Of a DNA stretch of 64,000 nucleotides, positions 9,192-18,570 are shown piece after piece (the stretch's first letter is position 1; the number at the start of each line of letters is the position of its first letter). This DNA comes from Ascochyta rabiei (lineage: Eukaryota; Ascomycota; Dothideomycetes; Pleosporales; Didymellaceae). The stretch lies in the NCBI RefSeq assembly GCF_004011695.2, contig NC_082414.1:1-64000 (forward strand), given 5' to 3'. The translations under genes were made by a program, and so were the position numbers. The notes below the pieces were generated by a model. It did not search any database. It worked only from the letters and a program-made list of their open reading frames with translations, and was not told where the DNA came from.

Positions 9192-10085
9192 TCAATGCCT
9201 AGCGTAGAAGGGCCGCTCGTTCGATTCTGCGCCCGCCTCACGTCGCTCAATAATCTCCAGTGCGAGTCTGCCGACAACCTCAGCTCGGCTGCTATCGAAC
9301 GCTTTTCGTATCAGCCGCTCTATAGCTTTGCAAACATCGCGTAAGCCCGTGTCGTCAAACGCCACTTCTTCCTTCCCACGCGCGTCTACCTCCCCACCAG
9401 CTAGCTGTTTAGCGCGCAGAAGTGCCGCCCTTGGGATACCTTGTAGGTGCGGGACCCATTCTGTGAGCTCTAGCCACGGATCAGCCTGCGAACGGATGCC
9501 CTCTTTAATCTTATCCTGCGCTGCTGCTGCCTCACGCTCTTCTCGCTGATGCTGGCGATCTGCCTTCACTCTCTGGGAGATGTCTGCTAGAGTCGCAGCT
9601 CCAACGCTCGTCTCGACTGCAACATACGCCGGCCAGCCAACAGCTCTGAACAAGCGCTGGCAGGATTGGCTGTCTCGCCATACTTGGTTGCGCGAGTGCT
9701 TGCTCTTTTGCCTCATATCTCCCCCTCGCTTTTGTTCGTTCACCCAGCCATGCTCATCCTTGCAATGTTTCTGCATGCCCTGCAGCGAGATGCAGGTATA
9801 CCAACAACGCTCCGACAAGCATACCAGCCCGTCTTCTCGGCTTTTCAGACCAAAGACGGGCTCCTTAGCCGGCCTTGGTACACGCACGTCTCCTGGACTC
9901 CACGCAAGGTTTGGTAGCGCGCGTACAGCTGCCGCCAGGCTCTTGCGCGTAGCGACTGTGACCTTGGGATGGCGCTCTTTGAGGTGCGTAACGATCTGCG
10001 CTGGTGGAATAGCGGTGGCACATAGTTTACAAACTACGACTCGAAGTTCAGGCCAGTGTTCAAACAGCTGCGCAAATAGTTCCAT
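9192..10085 (-). CDS. TLH1 N-terminal part: OrsD-type (DUF3505) zinc-finger segment
   Basis: This is an open segment of 297 codons. Two zinc-finger-like clusters are visible. The first is C19-x2-C22 with H34 and H39 (KLCATAIPPAQIVTHLKERH). The second has C89, C94 and C98 followed by H107 and H112 (MQKHCKDEHGW). This pairing, with a Pro-rich linker between, is the pattern of the OrsD/DUF3505 family found in fungal TLH proteins and in the orsellinic-acid cluster protein OrsD. The likely role is DNA or protein binding. The segment ends in RPFYARH and a TGA; the same frame resumes at once (KKYSQKL...CYLWRTYDQ), which aligns with TLH2 (TKYAGWW...CYIWRTYEL). So the TGA is best read as a point mutation inside one gene. 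A lone 297-residue protein is the alternative. Confidence 0.8.
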   Translation of the reverse strand: MELFAQLFEHWPELRVVVCKLCATAIPPAQIVTHLKERHPKVTVATRKSLAAAVRALPNLAWSPGDVRVPRPAKEPVFGLKSREDGLVCLSERCWYTCISLQGMQKHCKDEHGWVNEQKRGGDMRQKSKHSRNQVWRDSQSCQRLFRAVGWPAYVAVETSVGAATLADISQRVKADRQHQREEREAAAAQDKIKEGIRSQADPWLELTEWVPHLQGIPRAALLRAKQLAGGEVDARGKEEVAFDDTGLRDVCKAIERLIRKAFDSSRAEVVGRLALEIIERREAGAESNERPFYARH

Positions 10086-10382
10086 GGTGTAAGGAGCAGA
10101 AGGGACACAAGTGGGCGCTATGCAACACGTCCGTTAGCCTAGTGTTTGCTATCCCCTAGCATATTAATCGACAGACTGTGTATCAATCTTGCTTTTGGTT
10201 TAATTGCGCTCCCAGCTCCGCTAACGCTGGTTGGTGAGGGCGTCGTGGTACATCCGTGCGCGGCCTGACTTTCAGTGCCGCGGTGTGACCGCGTCAGAAC
10301 CTCAACAACACCCAACCCCCTTTCCGCACAACCTTCGTCCGAACTTCCGCTCGCAACCTTATTCGCAGTACACAAGTCGATA
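10086..10382. promoter_or_regulatory. Bidirectional promoter region between TLH1 and P1
   Basis: The 297 bp between the two divergent ATGs (TLH1 at 10,085 on minus, P1 at 10,383 on plus) must carry both promoters. I see no obvious TATA box or long operator-like repeat. The P1 frame stays open upstream to about 10,275, but the first ATG with paralogue support is 10,383 (aligned region LAALDSAAERFD). The equivalent spaces in the other units are 564 bp and 203 bp. Confidence 0.5.
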
Positions 10383-11480
10383 ATGCACTGGTTGGCAGCA
10401 TTAGACAGCGCCGCAGAGCGGTTTGATAGCGGTCGTCGGAGCTTTCCTCTGGCCAGCGAAGCTGACTTCGTTCGCAACTACGCGTACGAGCCGCCGAATG
10501 AGGACTACGAGAAGCTCTTCTTCTGCCGAGCGACCATCTCACGCTCGCAGCGTGATCCAGGTGCTCGTCCGCACAGCGCAGGATGGCTGATCCCCACCCG
10601 TGACGATGCCAGCGTCTGCAAGCCCGTCTTCATTGCCCACTCCGTCTTGTCAGCGATCTGGCTTCTGCGCGAGACGCTCGCCGACGACGTCCTGCCTGAC
10701 AATATCTGGGATCGTCTGGTCTGCGCGGCCGAGTCGCTTGCGGAGGACGGGATGGAAGAGCCGCCGTCTGCGCAGAAGCCCTTTGCTTCCCCTTCACAAC
10801 AGGCCTCCGCTCCACCCCCGCAACAAAAGAAGCGGCCACACCTATCTGCGCCGGCCCCTACACCAAAGCGCGCTCGAACAACCACCGATAAGACACATCC
10901 AGCCAGCCCTCAGCTGTCACAGCCTAGCGAACCAGATAAGCAGCTGAAAGACTCCCCTCTGCACATCACTACCATCTCCAACAACAACCGCCGTGCGGAG
11001 CAAAAACGCAGCAGGACACTCGCCACTTCGCGTGCGAAGAAGCGGCTTGCCCTTGGTCTGGTAGCACCTGGCGACAAGGCTCCTCTTCCAGAGCAGGCTG
11101 CCTACACCTCTATTGTGCAAAAGGACAAGTCTGTCGTCGCCTGGATCATCAAGCAGCCAGTCTCTGATGACACGGACTTCTACAGCTCCACCCAAACTCC
11201 CTACCTCACGGCCTGCACCCTTCTAGAGAAAGCGCGCGTGCTTGGAAACCAGTCCTCTCGGTACCACGCTGCCCAGTTCCTGCAGGCTTGGCGAGAACGT
11301 GGCTCACCCTTCAGAGGTGGCGGCGAGCTCGCTGGCAGCCAGAGCAGGACCGGTGCGGGAGCTAAGCGCTTGCAGCTGCTAAGTGTGCGCAACAATGCTG
11401 ACAGGGATTTCTGCTTTGCCTGGAACATGTGCACACGTTACGAAGCAGAGCTAGCAGCTGTCCATATCAAGTCTCAATAG
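10383..11480 (+). CDS. P1 open N-terminal two-thirds
   Basis: This is the uninterrupted part of the P1 frame: 365 codons from ATG 10,383 to TAG 11,478. The open frame extends upstream to 10,275 only with a non-ATG start. If expressed, it would give the N-terminal conserved region and core but lack the helical C-terminal domain and the PIP-like end. The TAG sits where P2 has TGG, so a G-to-A transition explains it. A gene model with a short intron skipping the TAG cannot be excluded. Confidence 0.7.
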   Translation: MHWLAALDSAAERFDSGRRSFPLASEADFVRNYAYEPPNEDYEKLFFCRATISRSQRDPGARPHSAGWLIPTRDDASVCKPVFIAHSVLSAIWLLRETLADDVLPDNIWDRLVCAAESLAEDGMEEPPSAQKPFASPSQQASAPPPQQKKRPHLSAPAPTPKRARTTTDKTHPASPQLSQPSEPDKQLKDSPLHITTISNNNRRAEQKRSRTLATSRAKKRLALGLVAPGDKAPLPEQAAYTSIVQKDKSVVAWIIKQPVSDDTDFYSSTQTPYLTACTLLEKARVLGNQSSRYHAAQFLQAWRERGSPFRGGGELAGSQSRTGAGAKRLQLLSVRNNADRDFCFAWNMCTRYEAELAAVHIKSQ

Positions 11481-12107
11481 GCGTCAGCTCTCCTAGGTCA
11501 AGCATACTCCAACAAGATAGCGCAGATCTGGCATAACGACTTTGTATCTAGCAACGACAGGACGCGAAATCGATACAGAAAGGGACAGATCCGCACAGAG
11601 GCAGTTGCAGCGCTAGTAGAGTTAGTTAGTCCCAACGCCACTAAGAAGGACAAGCAGGTGTTTAGACGACGGTTAGGCCAAGCCATGCGCTGGTACTCCA
11701 TTAGTCAGGAGCTAGGCTGGGGCATTCTGACCCTGATACCACACGACGAGATTGCGAATCGCTGGATAGAACGCACCCTCCGTGTAGGCCAGCTGCATGT
11801 CTAGATTGAGCTACTTAAGAAGGAGTGTCTAGACATTTGTGCAGCTAGCAAGGCACTTAAGAACTGGTTAGGGCCAGAGGGAATTGCTGGCGGGCCCATC
11901 AACGAGAAGAAAACGCTGAGCATTGAGGCGGAGGCGCCAGCAACCATCTACGAGGTGGAAGAGATTCAAGACAGCGAAGACAACGAAACTGACAACAGCG
12001 TTGACGACAGCACCAGAGAGCAAAGTCATGCTTCGCCAAAGAGTCCTACGCCAGCTCCGCGGTTGCGTCAGCTAACTTTGCTTGAATTGTTCCATCCTGT
12101 AGAGTAG
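10383..12107 (+). pseudogene. P1: TLH partner protein, unrecognised family, two stops
   Basis: This is a single plus-strand frame of 575 codons ending at TAG 12105-12107. It has internal TAGs at 11478 and 11802, each replacing a Trp codon kept in a paralogue (P2 has EYRWAEALLG and LDAWIEL there). I do not recognise the family. Features in order: an N-terminal conserved region (RSFPLASE, RPHSAGWLIPT, VCKPVFIAHSVLSAIWLL); a Pro/Ser-rich linker with basic clusters (PKRARTTT) that could be a nuclear signal; a basic segment (NNNRRAEQKRSR); a conserved core (SIVQKDKSVVAWIIKQPV, RYHAAQFLQAWRERGSPF); a C-terminal helical domain (RWYSISQELGWG, CAASKALKNWLG); an acidic stretch; and a final RQLTLLELFHP. 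The last motif resembles a PCNA-interaction box. It lies head-to-head with TLH1 and is present in every unit, so a joint function is likely. Confidence 0.75.
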
Positions 12108-12426
12108 ATGTTACCTGCGCTTAACTCTGAACATTGTGCTACATACCTTATTGATACTGCCCTACAACATCGCGAACATTAATATTGAAACATCTACTAT
12201 ATTCCACTCACGTACCGTATGCTCGATTCTTCTAGAAATTCAACATACAATTGGGACGCACTTTGTACACGTTCCGCAATCGTTGCAGCAATATTTGACT
12301 TCAGGAACAGCGAACAAATTCACGCTGAAAAAGCGAACAAATACAGTCGAGTGTCTGTGCTCACGCTAAAATTTACATAGGCAAAGCGAACAAATACACT
12401 GTCTTTGTTCGTATAATCACTGGGAG
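12108..12426. other. P1 downstream region with a short repeated motif
   Basis: There is no convincing gene; the 77-codon frame at 12,136 has no paralogue support. The motif AGCGAACAAAT occurs three times (about 12,309, 12,333 and 12,375), each spaced by 24-42 bp. The segment ends exactly where the next G-poor block begins. Confidence 0.5.
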
Positions 12427-13868
12427 TACTTTTCTTTCTTTCTTTTTATCCTACTTTTTTTATCCTACTTTTTTTATTCTACCTTTTCTTTACCCCTTAA
12501 CTTTTCTTTACTACTTTCCTTTCTATACACCTTAACTTCCTCCTACACAACTATTTCTTTCTAACTTTACTCCTTCTTCTTCTTCTTCTTCTTTCTTTAT
12601 CCTAAAATCTTCACTTACTTTACACTTTACTTCTTTCTTTTTTCTCTTTTAAACTCTACATCTTTCCCTACACTAAAACCTTAACTATTACTTTTACTTT
12701 CTTATCTACCTTTTCTCTTACCTTTATTTTTTACCCTCTTATCTTTTCTTTTTTCTTTTTACTCTTTCCTCTCTCATCTTCTTCCTCTTCTCTTTTCCTT
12801 CTTTCCTTCTTACTCTCTTCTACCTTTTTTCTTTTTTTCCTTGAATCCTTTCTCAACACTTTAAACACTTATTTCCTATCTCTTACCTCTTTTAACACCT
12901 CTTACTACTTTCTACCCCTCTATTATTTCTCTAATCTTCTTTAAAACTCTTACTTCCTCTTTTTTCCTCTTTAAATTTTTCTTTCTCTTACTACTTCTAT
13001 TTTTACTCTTCTCTCTTCTAAACTCTAACCTCTTTTCTCTTATTCTTTTTCTATTTCCCCTTCTCCTTTACTTTTCTTAACTTTCTTACTTTTCTACCTT
13101 TATTTTAACCTAACTACTTTACTACCTTCTCTACTTCTCTTTTCTCCAACATTTTAACTCTCTCTCTTCTCCTTTAACTTCTTCTACCTACTAAACTATT
13201 TCTATATTTCACTTTCTTCTTCCTTCTTTTTATCTCTCTTCTTACACTACCTACTTCTTTTCTCTTAAACCCCTTCTATTCTTTCTATATTAACACCCTA
13301 ACTCTCTTCTAACTCTAAAACCCTAACCCTCTTCTTACTCTAAAACCCTAACCCTTACACTTATCCTCTTCTTCTCCCTCACCCTACTCTTTTCCATACT
13401 CTACTTTTTTCTTCACCTTACTCTTCTCTTTATCCTACTCTCTCCTACTTCTTCTTCTCTTACCTTTTTCTTCTCTTACCTTTTTCTTCCCTTACCTTTT
13501 TCTTCCCTTACCTTTTTCTTCCCTCTACTCTTCTACTCTTAACACCTATTCTCTAATCCTTACTACTTTCCTCTATCCTTTCTACTTACCTTATCCTTTT
13601 CTTTCTCTATTCTACTACTCTTAACCCTTCTCTATTCTTTAACAATTTTTCTATAAACTATTACTCTTTCTTTTACTATTTACCTTTGTCTCTCTTTTCT
13701 AATACTTTAAATTTTACTCTTCTACTTTTTTTTTAAACTCTTACTCTCTTCTCACATTAAAACCCTAACTAATACCATTACTTTCTTATCTCTTAATTTT
13801 CTTTTATACTATTTTTTTATTATTTCTATCTTCTCCTACTTATAAACAACTTTTAACTCTATTCCTTT
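12427..13868. repeat. Internal, almost G-free C/T/A block
   Basis: These 1,442 bases contain only two G on the given strand (12,843 and 13,688). Style and words match the tract beside the telomere. Telomere-like relics (CTAAAACCCTAACCC) lie at about 13,315-13,350, and whole phrases match 1900-2250, for instance the TTTATCCTACTCTCTCCTACTTC words. It is best explained as a former chromosome-end block now buried 12 kb inside. It has no coding capacity. Confidence 0.8.
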
Positions 13869-15240
13869 GTACTTAACTACTACTATGCTTTTTTTCTTCT
13901 TTGTTTTCTTTTTCCTTACTACTATTACTACGCCACTGTCTTTTTCTCTCTCTTCTGTTCCGCTCCGCGGTCTCAACCACCTCCCTCCCTCACTCTCAAC
14001 CGCTCCGCTCTGGGGGCATATCCACGGGCCCCCCGCCCACCCCTCTTTCTCCCTCACCCTCTTTCTCCCTCACCCTCTTTCTCCCTCACCCTCTTTCTCC
14101 CTCACCCTCTTTCTCCCTCAATCTCCTCGACCACCCTCTTCTCCTCAACCACCCTCTTCTCCTCAACTCCTATCTCCTTTCTCCTTCTTTTACTTTCAAC
14201 TCGACACTTACTTTTTCCTATTATCAACTTTCCCTTCCCTCCTTACTGCTCTCTTGTGACACCTGACGGGCCCACCACCCACCCCTCTCTTGCGCGTCAC
14301 GGCCTTTTTGGTTTGCGGGCGCGTCTCTCTAACGCTCAATATGCCCTGTGCACTCTCGGACGGGTTTCTGTCATACCCTCTACCAGTTGCCGGCCTGCAA
14401 ATGCGGGTAACCCTAACCCTAACCTCAACCTGTGTCTAGTCCCAAACCTAACTTTACTTATCTAACGTCTTTGTTACGCTTACTCTCTTGTAACGCCTTA
14501 CAGGCCCCCCATCGGTTCTTCTCCCCTAAACGCTGTCTCGATCATTCCCACAGTTTGATGCTGTGCTCTTCTGCTTTTGACAACTGATCTGCTTGCTCTG
14601 TTGACCTTCTTGCGGGTTACGGGGCCTTTTACGGGCTGTTTGCTGTTGTCTCTTACTAGTCACAGGTCCTGCTCCTTAACTGCCCGCTTTCCCTCCCTCT
14701 CCACCCTTTCGCCTTTCTCCAACGGTCTTCACCACGCTTCCGTTGACGCTTGCTGCACTCTCGGACGGGTATCTGCTACACCCCTCTTACGCGTCACTAA
14801 CGCACCGGTTACAGGGGCCGCTTCACGGGTTGCGGACCTCTCTACGGGCTCGGGGGCACCTCTACGGGTGGTACGCCTTACTATCAGCCTCTTCTTCTTC
14901 TGTGCTATTGCCGACCACTGCGCTCGGCGTCCTTGTAACACATTATCACGGCTTACCTCTCTACCGCTTTGCTATGTTAACCTCTCGATGATACCTCATC
15001 ACGGCTGTGTCGCCTACCTCTTCTCCTTTCTCAACCGCTGCGCTTATTGTGCATTCCCACGGACCCTCTGCCTACCCCTCTTCTCTCTCTTACGCTTATA
15101 TTACGGGTCTCTTTACAGGTTGCGGCTGTTCTCTACCTGTTGCGTGTCTTTCTACGGGCCTCTGTTCCTTTGTCTGCTTGCCCCAAATACCGGTAACCCT
15201 AACCATACTCTGACTTGCGTACCAGCCTGAACCTAACTCT
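13869..15240. repeat. Subtelomeric spacer, GGGCCC modules, first copy of the long form
   Basis: The spacer is GC-richer, with CTCCGCTC, CACGGGCC and TGACACCTGACGGGCCCACC modules and a TCTTTCTCCCTCACCC pentad at 14,045-14,120. The stretch 14,230-15,050 is repeated almost exactly at 24,240-25,030. Open frames are compositional and differ between the copies. It contains an interstitial telomere repeat. I see no gene. Confidence 0.7.
14406..14425. repeat. Interstitial telomere repeat
   Basis: About three CCCTAA units follow GCGGG inside the spacer. The same junction is repeated in the other spacer copy at 24,413. Shorter CCCTAACC relics lie near 15,192 and 26,264. Confidence 0.7.
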
Positions 15241-16220
15241 AATATTTTATTTTATTTCTGCCTCAACGTTAACCTGCTTACTGCTATCTTACAGCTAAAT
15301 GTCTGTTCTGTCTTCCCCTCCGCACGTTTGCACTGTTTGTGTTACTGTTTATTGATTTTAACTTCCTTGATTTTTGCGTGATGCTCTTGCATGCGAGTCA
15401 GCCGAGCATCTCCGAAAATGCGCAACCTTAATTCAGCCTCAACGCTAACCCGATTCTATCTCTGCTACCTGCGCGCTGTTATACTGCTGCATGAACAACA
15501 CTTCTCTAATTGCTACTACTATTACGTTGCTAAAAAAAAATCTGCTATTAACCCGCTCTCTGTACCGCTTATCTATCTTTATAACTGCCCCTTCACTCTT
15601 GTGTAACACTTAACAAGCCTACCGCCCACTCACTTTCTCTTCTTCACCCTGCTCCTCCTTCACTCTCAATCGCTCCGCTCCGGGGGCACATCCACGGGCC
15701 CCACGCCCACCCCTCTACTCCCCCTCTCCCGTAATATCTTATTACGGCCCCACCCACCTCCCCTCTTTCTCCTTCACCCTCTACTGCCCCGCTCGACTGC
15801 TTTGTGACACCTGACGGGCCCACCGCCCACCCTTCTCTTACGCACTACAACATCTACAGGTTCAGGAATGCCTTTCTGGCTGCGGCACCACAATCGGTTT
15901 TGCTAAACTTCCCCTAACTACTGCTCTATCTTGTGACAACACTCTCTAAACCCCTAAAACACCTTTTTACATGTTGTCCCCATCCCAATCAATCTGCCTG
16001 AACCCCCTAATGACCTTTTCAAATGCCTCCTCTTCTCTGTATCTTTCTTTTCCTAAATTCTTGTTATCTTGATCCTGCGCTTTCTTTTTAATACAAACGG
16101 GTGCTTTAGGTCAGGGACTCACTTGGTTTCGGGTGCTCTGCCTGGATCATGGGCTCTTCTTGGATTGCGTGCTCTTTCTGGGCTGTTGGCTTTTCTTAAA
16201 TAATTGGCTCTTACTAATTT
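15241..16220. repeat. Spacer repeating 3,670-4,290, with a TLH 3'-flank relic
   Basis: The stretch from about 15,450 (TGCTACCTGCGCGCTGTTAT) onward matches 3,679-4,290, including the GGGCCC modules and the GTGACAACACTCTCTAAACC phrase that flanks TLH 3' ends. At about 15,960-16,060 a few phrases (TTTTCAAATGCCTCCTC) recall the last codons of TLH on the minus strand, so this is probably another cut-off TLH end. I see no functional gene. Confidence 0.6.
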
Positions 16221-16470
16221 GGGGTCACTAATGTGGACTTCCTTGATTGGGCAGGGGACCACTTTTGGACCACTTGGGTTGGTGGTCTACTTTCGGACCA
16301 CCTGGGGTGGATACCACTTTTGGACCACTTAGGGTGGCGCACTACTTCGCGCACTACTTAGGGAACCACTTGGGGTGGCGTATTGCTTAGCGCACTAATT
16401 GTGGCCCACTTGGGGAACCACTTGGGGAACCACTTGGGATACCGCTTGGGCTTAGGGGGGCCACCACAAT
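16221..16470. repeat. G-rich minisatellite block (unit 2)
   Basis: Degenerate repeats of GGACCACTTGGGGTGG and GGGGAACCACTTGG type are related to 4,680-4,990 and 25,680-25,920. The block lies about 110 bp beyond the TLH2 stop, the same position relative to the gene as in unit 3; in unit 1 it lies about 140 bp from the TLH1 end. Confidence 0.75.
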
Positions 16471-17019
16471 CAGATGATATAATTGGATTCCCTAAACTCT
16501 CCTACACTACTCTTCTATCTTACAACAATACGCTGCAAACGCCCAAAATACCTAACATATCTTGTTGCTTTTAATTCCGCCCTACCGCTTCTTCTTCCTA
16601 AACCACTTAACAATCCGCTTGAATGCCTCCCCCTGCTCTTCCTGCTCCTGCCATTGTACTCCCTCCTCCACCATCTGCTCTTGCGCCCATTCCGTGAAAC
16701 TATCTGACCACCTGGCCCAAATCGACGCAATCGACGCGATTAACACGCCACGGTACTGACAACTTCCGCCAACTTTCCTTATCTATCTGCTATCTGCTCA
16801 GCTCTTATACCTTTTGCATATTGCCTGCAGGATACTACACTTAAAACAACATAAAAACCTCTCCCACTGAATGGAACTTGCAATGATTGTTACTCCTTTG
16901 CGAATCTCCTCTGCGTCTGTTACTGTGCAATCCGCCATCCTATAACCTTCACACCCTTCTCCCCACGCCCTACATCGCTGGCATCCCTCCTTCCACTCGT
17001 CCAACACCTCTTCTAATCC

Positions 17020-18300
17020 TTAGATCTCTGCCAAACCCTCAGTCTGTAACTCCATCTCTCTTTGCGCCGCCAACCTTCGTGCTCTTCCCTCCTGATCGAA
17101 CGCTAGCCTTTCTTCCTCACCCCCAATCCCTCCTGCCTCTTGCCCGTCGTCTTTGTCTTCTCTCCTGTTTTCGTCTTCTCTTGCACGCTCTGCCTCTCTC
17201 CCGGTCTTACACCCAACACACCTGCTACATTTCTCTTCGTTGACTTCGCAACCTACTCTGTCTATTCTCCCATCTATCTCCCTATCTAACACGACTCTCA
17301 TACATCTGTTGGTTGTGATAAACTCCCGCATCTCTTCATCTACCCCACCCCAACTTCCTTCTTGCATGCTGCCATCTTGACGGTACCTCTCCCCTCTTAC
17401 GATAATCGCTTCACTCTTCTGCCTATCTTGTCCTGCTCGCCCGCTTTCTTGCGCATAATCCCGCAACTTTCTAACAATCCTAATGTGGATTACTACTTAG
17501 ATGGTGGGCGCATCTACCCCTAAACCTAACGCATTAGTTGCTGTGAAAACTTGCTGTTGTCCCTCTGTCAACTGGCGCACCAACTCTGCCTTCTTGCCTC
17601 TGCTCCCTACCTGCTGGTGGTAACAAACACAACCCAGCAACCTAGCCAATCGAACCGTCTTAGCCACTGTGTCGCAGTACATAATGATCTGGCCGGGCAT
17701 CAGGTACTGCTGCTTCTTCTCCTCCACTAACTGTACCAACACCTCGTCTTCGTCTTCCTCCTTCTGATTGTACCGCTGTATCTGGTACTTGACGTTCTTC
17801 TGGGTCGTCGGACCCTGGAACCACTGGCATTGCTCCTTGGCTGGCAACCCTATTAATGCAATAAACTCGCCCTTGTCTCTCGGCTGCATAGTTGCTGTCA
17901 AGTACACCAGCTGTGTCTCTGCCTTTACTAAGTCCTGCAACGCTAACATCTACGTCCTCTATCTGCTTGTCGAATCTAACACAACGTGACATTTATTAAC
18001 AACAATTCAGTCTAACTGCCCTATGGCTCGTTGCCGGTTAATGAAACCCCCAAAACTCTCGCTGACCGCCGATTCGGGCGTGACCAACACTACTGACGCC
18101 CATTCCTGCGGTTTCTGACTGTCCCACTCTACACACTCGATTCCGGCTTAAACGCACCTGTCTTTCAAGTTGCCGCACAACAAAACTAGTGGCACAACAA
18201 CAACTGTAACGCTGGTGGAACACAACGCTGGCAACATGAACGCTATGCTCTTGCCTGCTCCTGTGCCCATGACTACGACGATTGGACTCTTCTAGTGCAT
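17020..18300 (-). pseudogene. TLH2 helicase region
   Basis: Motifs in order along the minus strand: VVVMGTGAGKSIAFMLPA; VVVVPLVLLCG (Ia); WIVVNKCHVVLD (mutated motif II); TQLVYLTAT (III); GQIIMYCDT (IV); FTATNALGLGVDAPTI followed by a stop and VVIHI (V); YAQESGRAGQDR (VI). A zinc-type cluster CEVNEEKCSRC comes next. An Arg/Glu-rich stretch follows and is probably a charged linker. Confidence 0.75.
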
Positions 18301-18570
18301 AATGGCTTTAATGGCCGGCCGTTGCACGCTCCTGAACCTGGCCCCCTTCCGCACCAAATCTTCTAACTGACACTAGATGTCTACCGTACGCATCTTCCTC
18401 CAACGCCGAAATTCTTCCTTAATTGCCTCTTTCCTGACCTCCGCCGCTTGCGTTCCTTTCTTAGGCTGCTTCTCCAACGCCGACTTAAATAACAAAAACC
18501 GATGCCATTCCATGCTCACTCGCCGCAATGCCACTTACTAGGCCTCGGTACTGAACGGCGACTTGGTGAT

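Larger units (their letters stand above)
5475..10085 (-). pseudogene. TLH1: OrsD-finger / tyrosine-recombinase-like / RecQ helicase, nearly intact
   Basis: This is a single minus-strand frame of 1,537 codons starting at ATG 10083-10085 and closing at a TAG at 5475-5477. It has six internal stops (TGA 9192; TAG 7776; TAA 5835, 5787, 5733, 5625) and no frameshift. Each internal stop can be explained by one C-to-T change (CGA, CAG or CAA), and paralogues read on through the same places. Order of parts: OrsD-type double zinc finger (codons 1-150), middle domain (310-770), RecQ/SF2 helicase (930-1300), Cys-rich tail (1370-1536). By family it is a telomere-linked helicase, a nuclear ATP-dependent DNA helicase thought to help maintain or spread chromosome ends. 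A gene finder may instead place short introns over the stops. It is divergently paired with P1 across 297 bp. It is the least damaged of three copies and the nearest to the telomere. Confidence 0.85.

Noticed and set aside
9180..9200. Intron instead of a stop between the OrsD and middle segments of TLH1
   Set aside because: The frame is the same on both sides and TLH2 aligns straight through the site, so a single TGA mutation is simpler.
10505..10885. 126-codon minus-strand frame opposite P1
   Set aside because: It is a shadow: P1 is conserved at protein level in three copies and this frame is not.
10980..11045. bZIP basic region in P1 (NNNRRAEQKRSR)
   Set aside because: The Asn-Arg-Arg-Ala start resembles a bZIP basic region, but no leucine zipper follows and P2 and P3 do not keep the key positions.
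14577..15230. 217-codon plus-strand frame in the spacer, with a relative at 24,615-25,175
   Set aside because: The two are copies of one DNA repeat; composition is Leu/Ser/Pro/Cys-rich, no domain is seen, and the C-terminal parts diverge by phase. I consider it non-coding.
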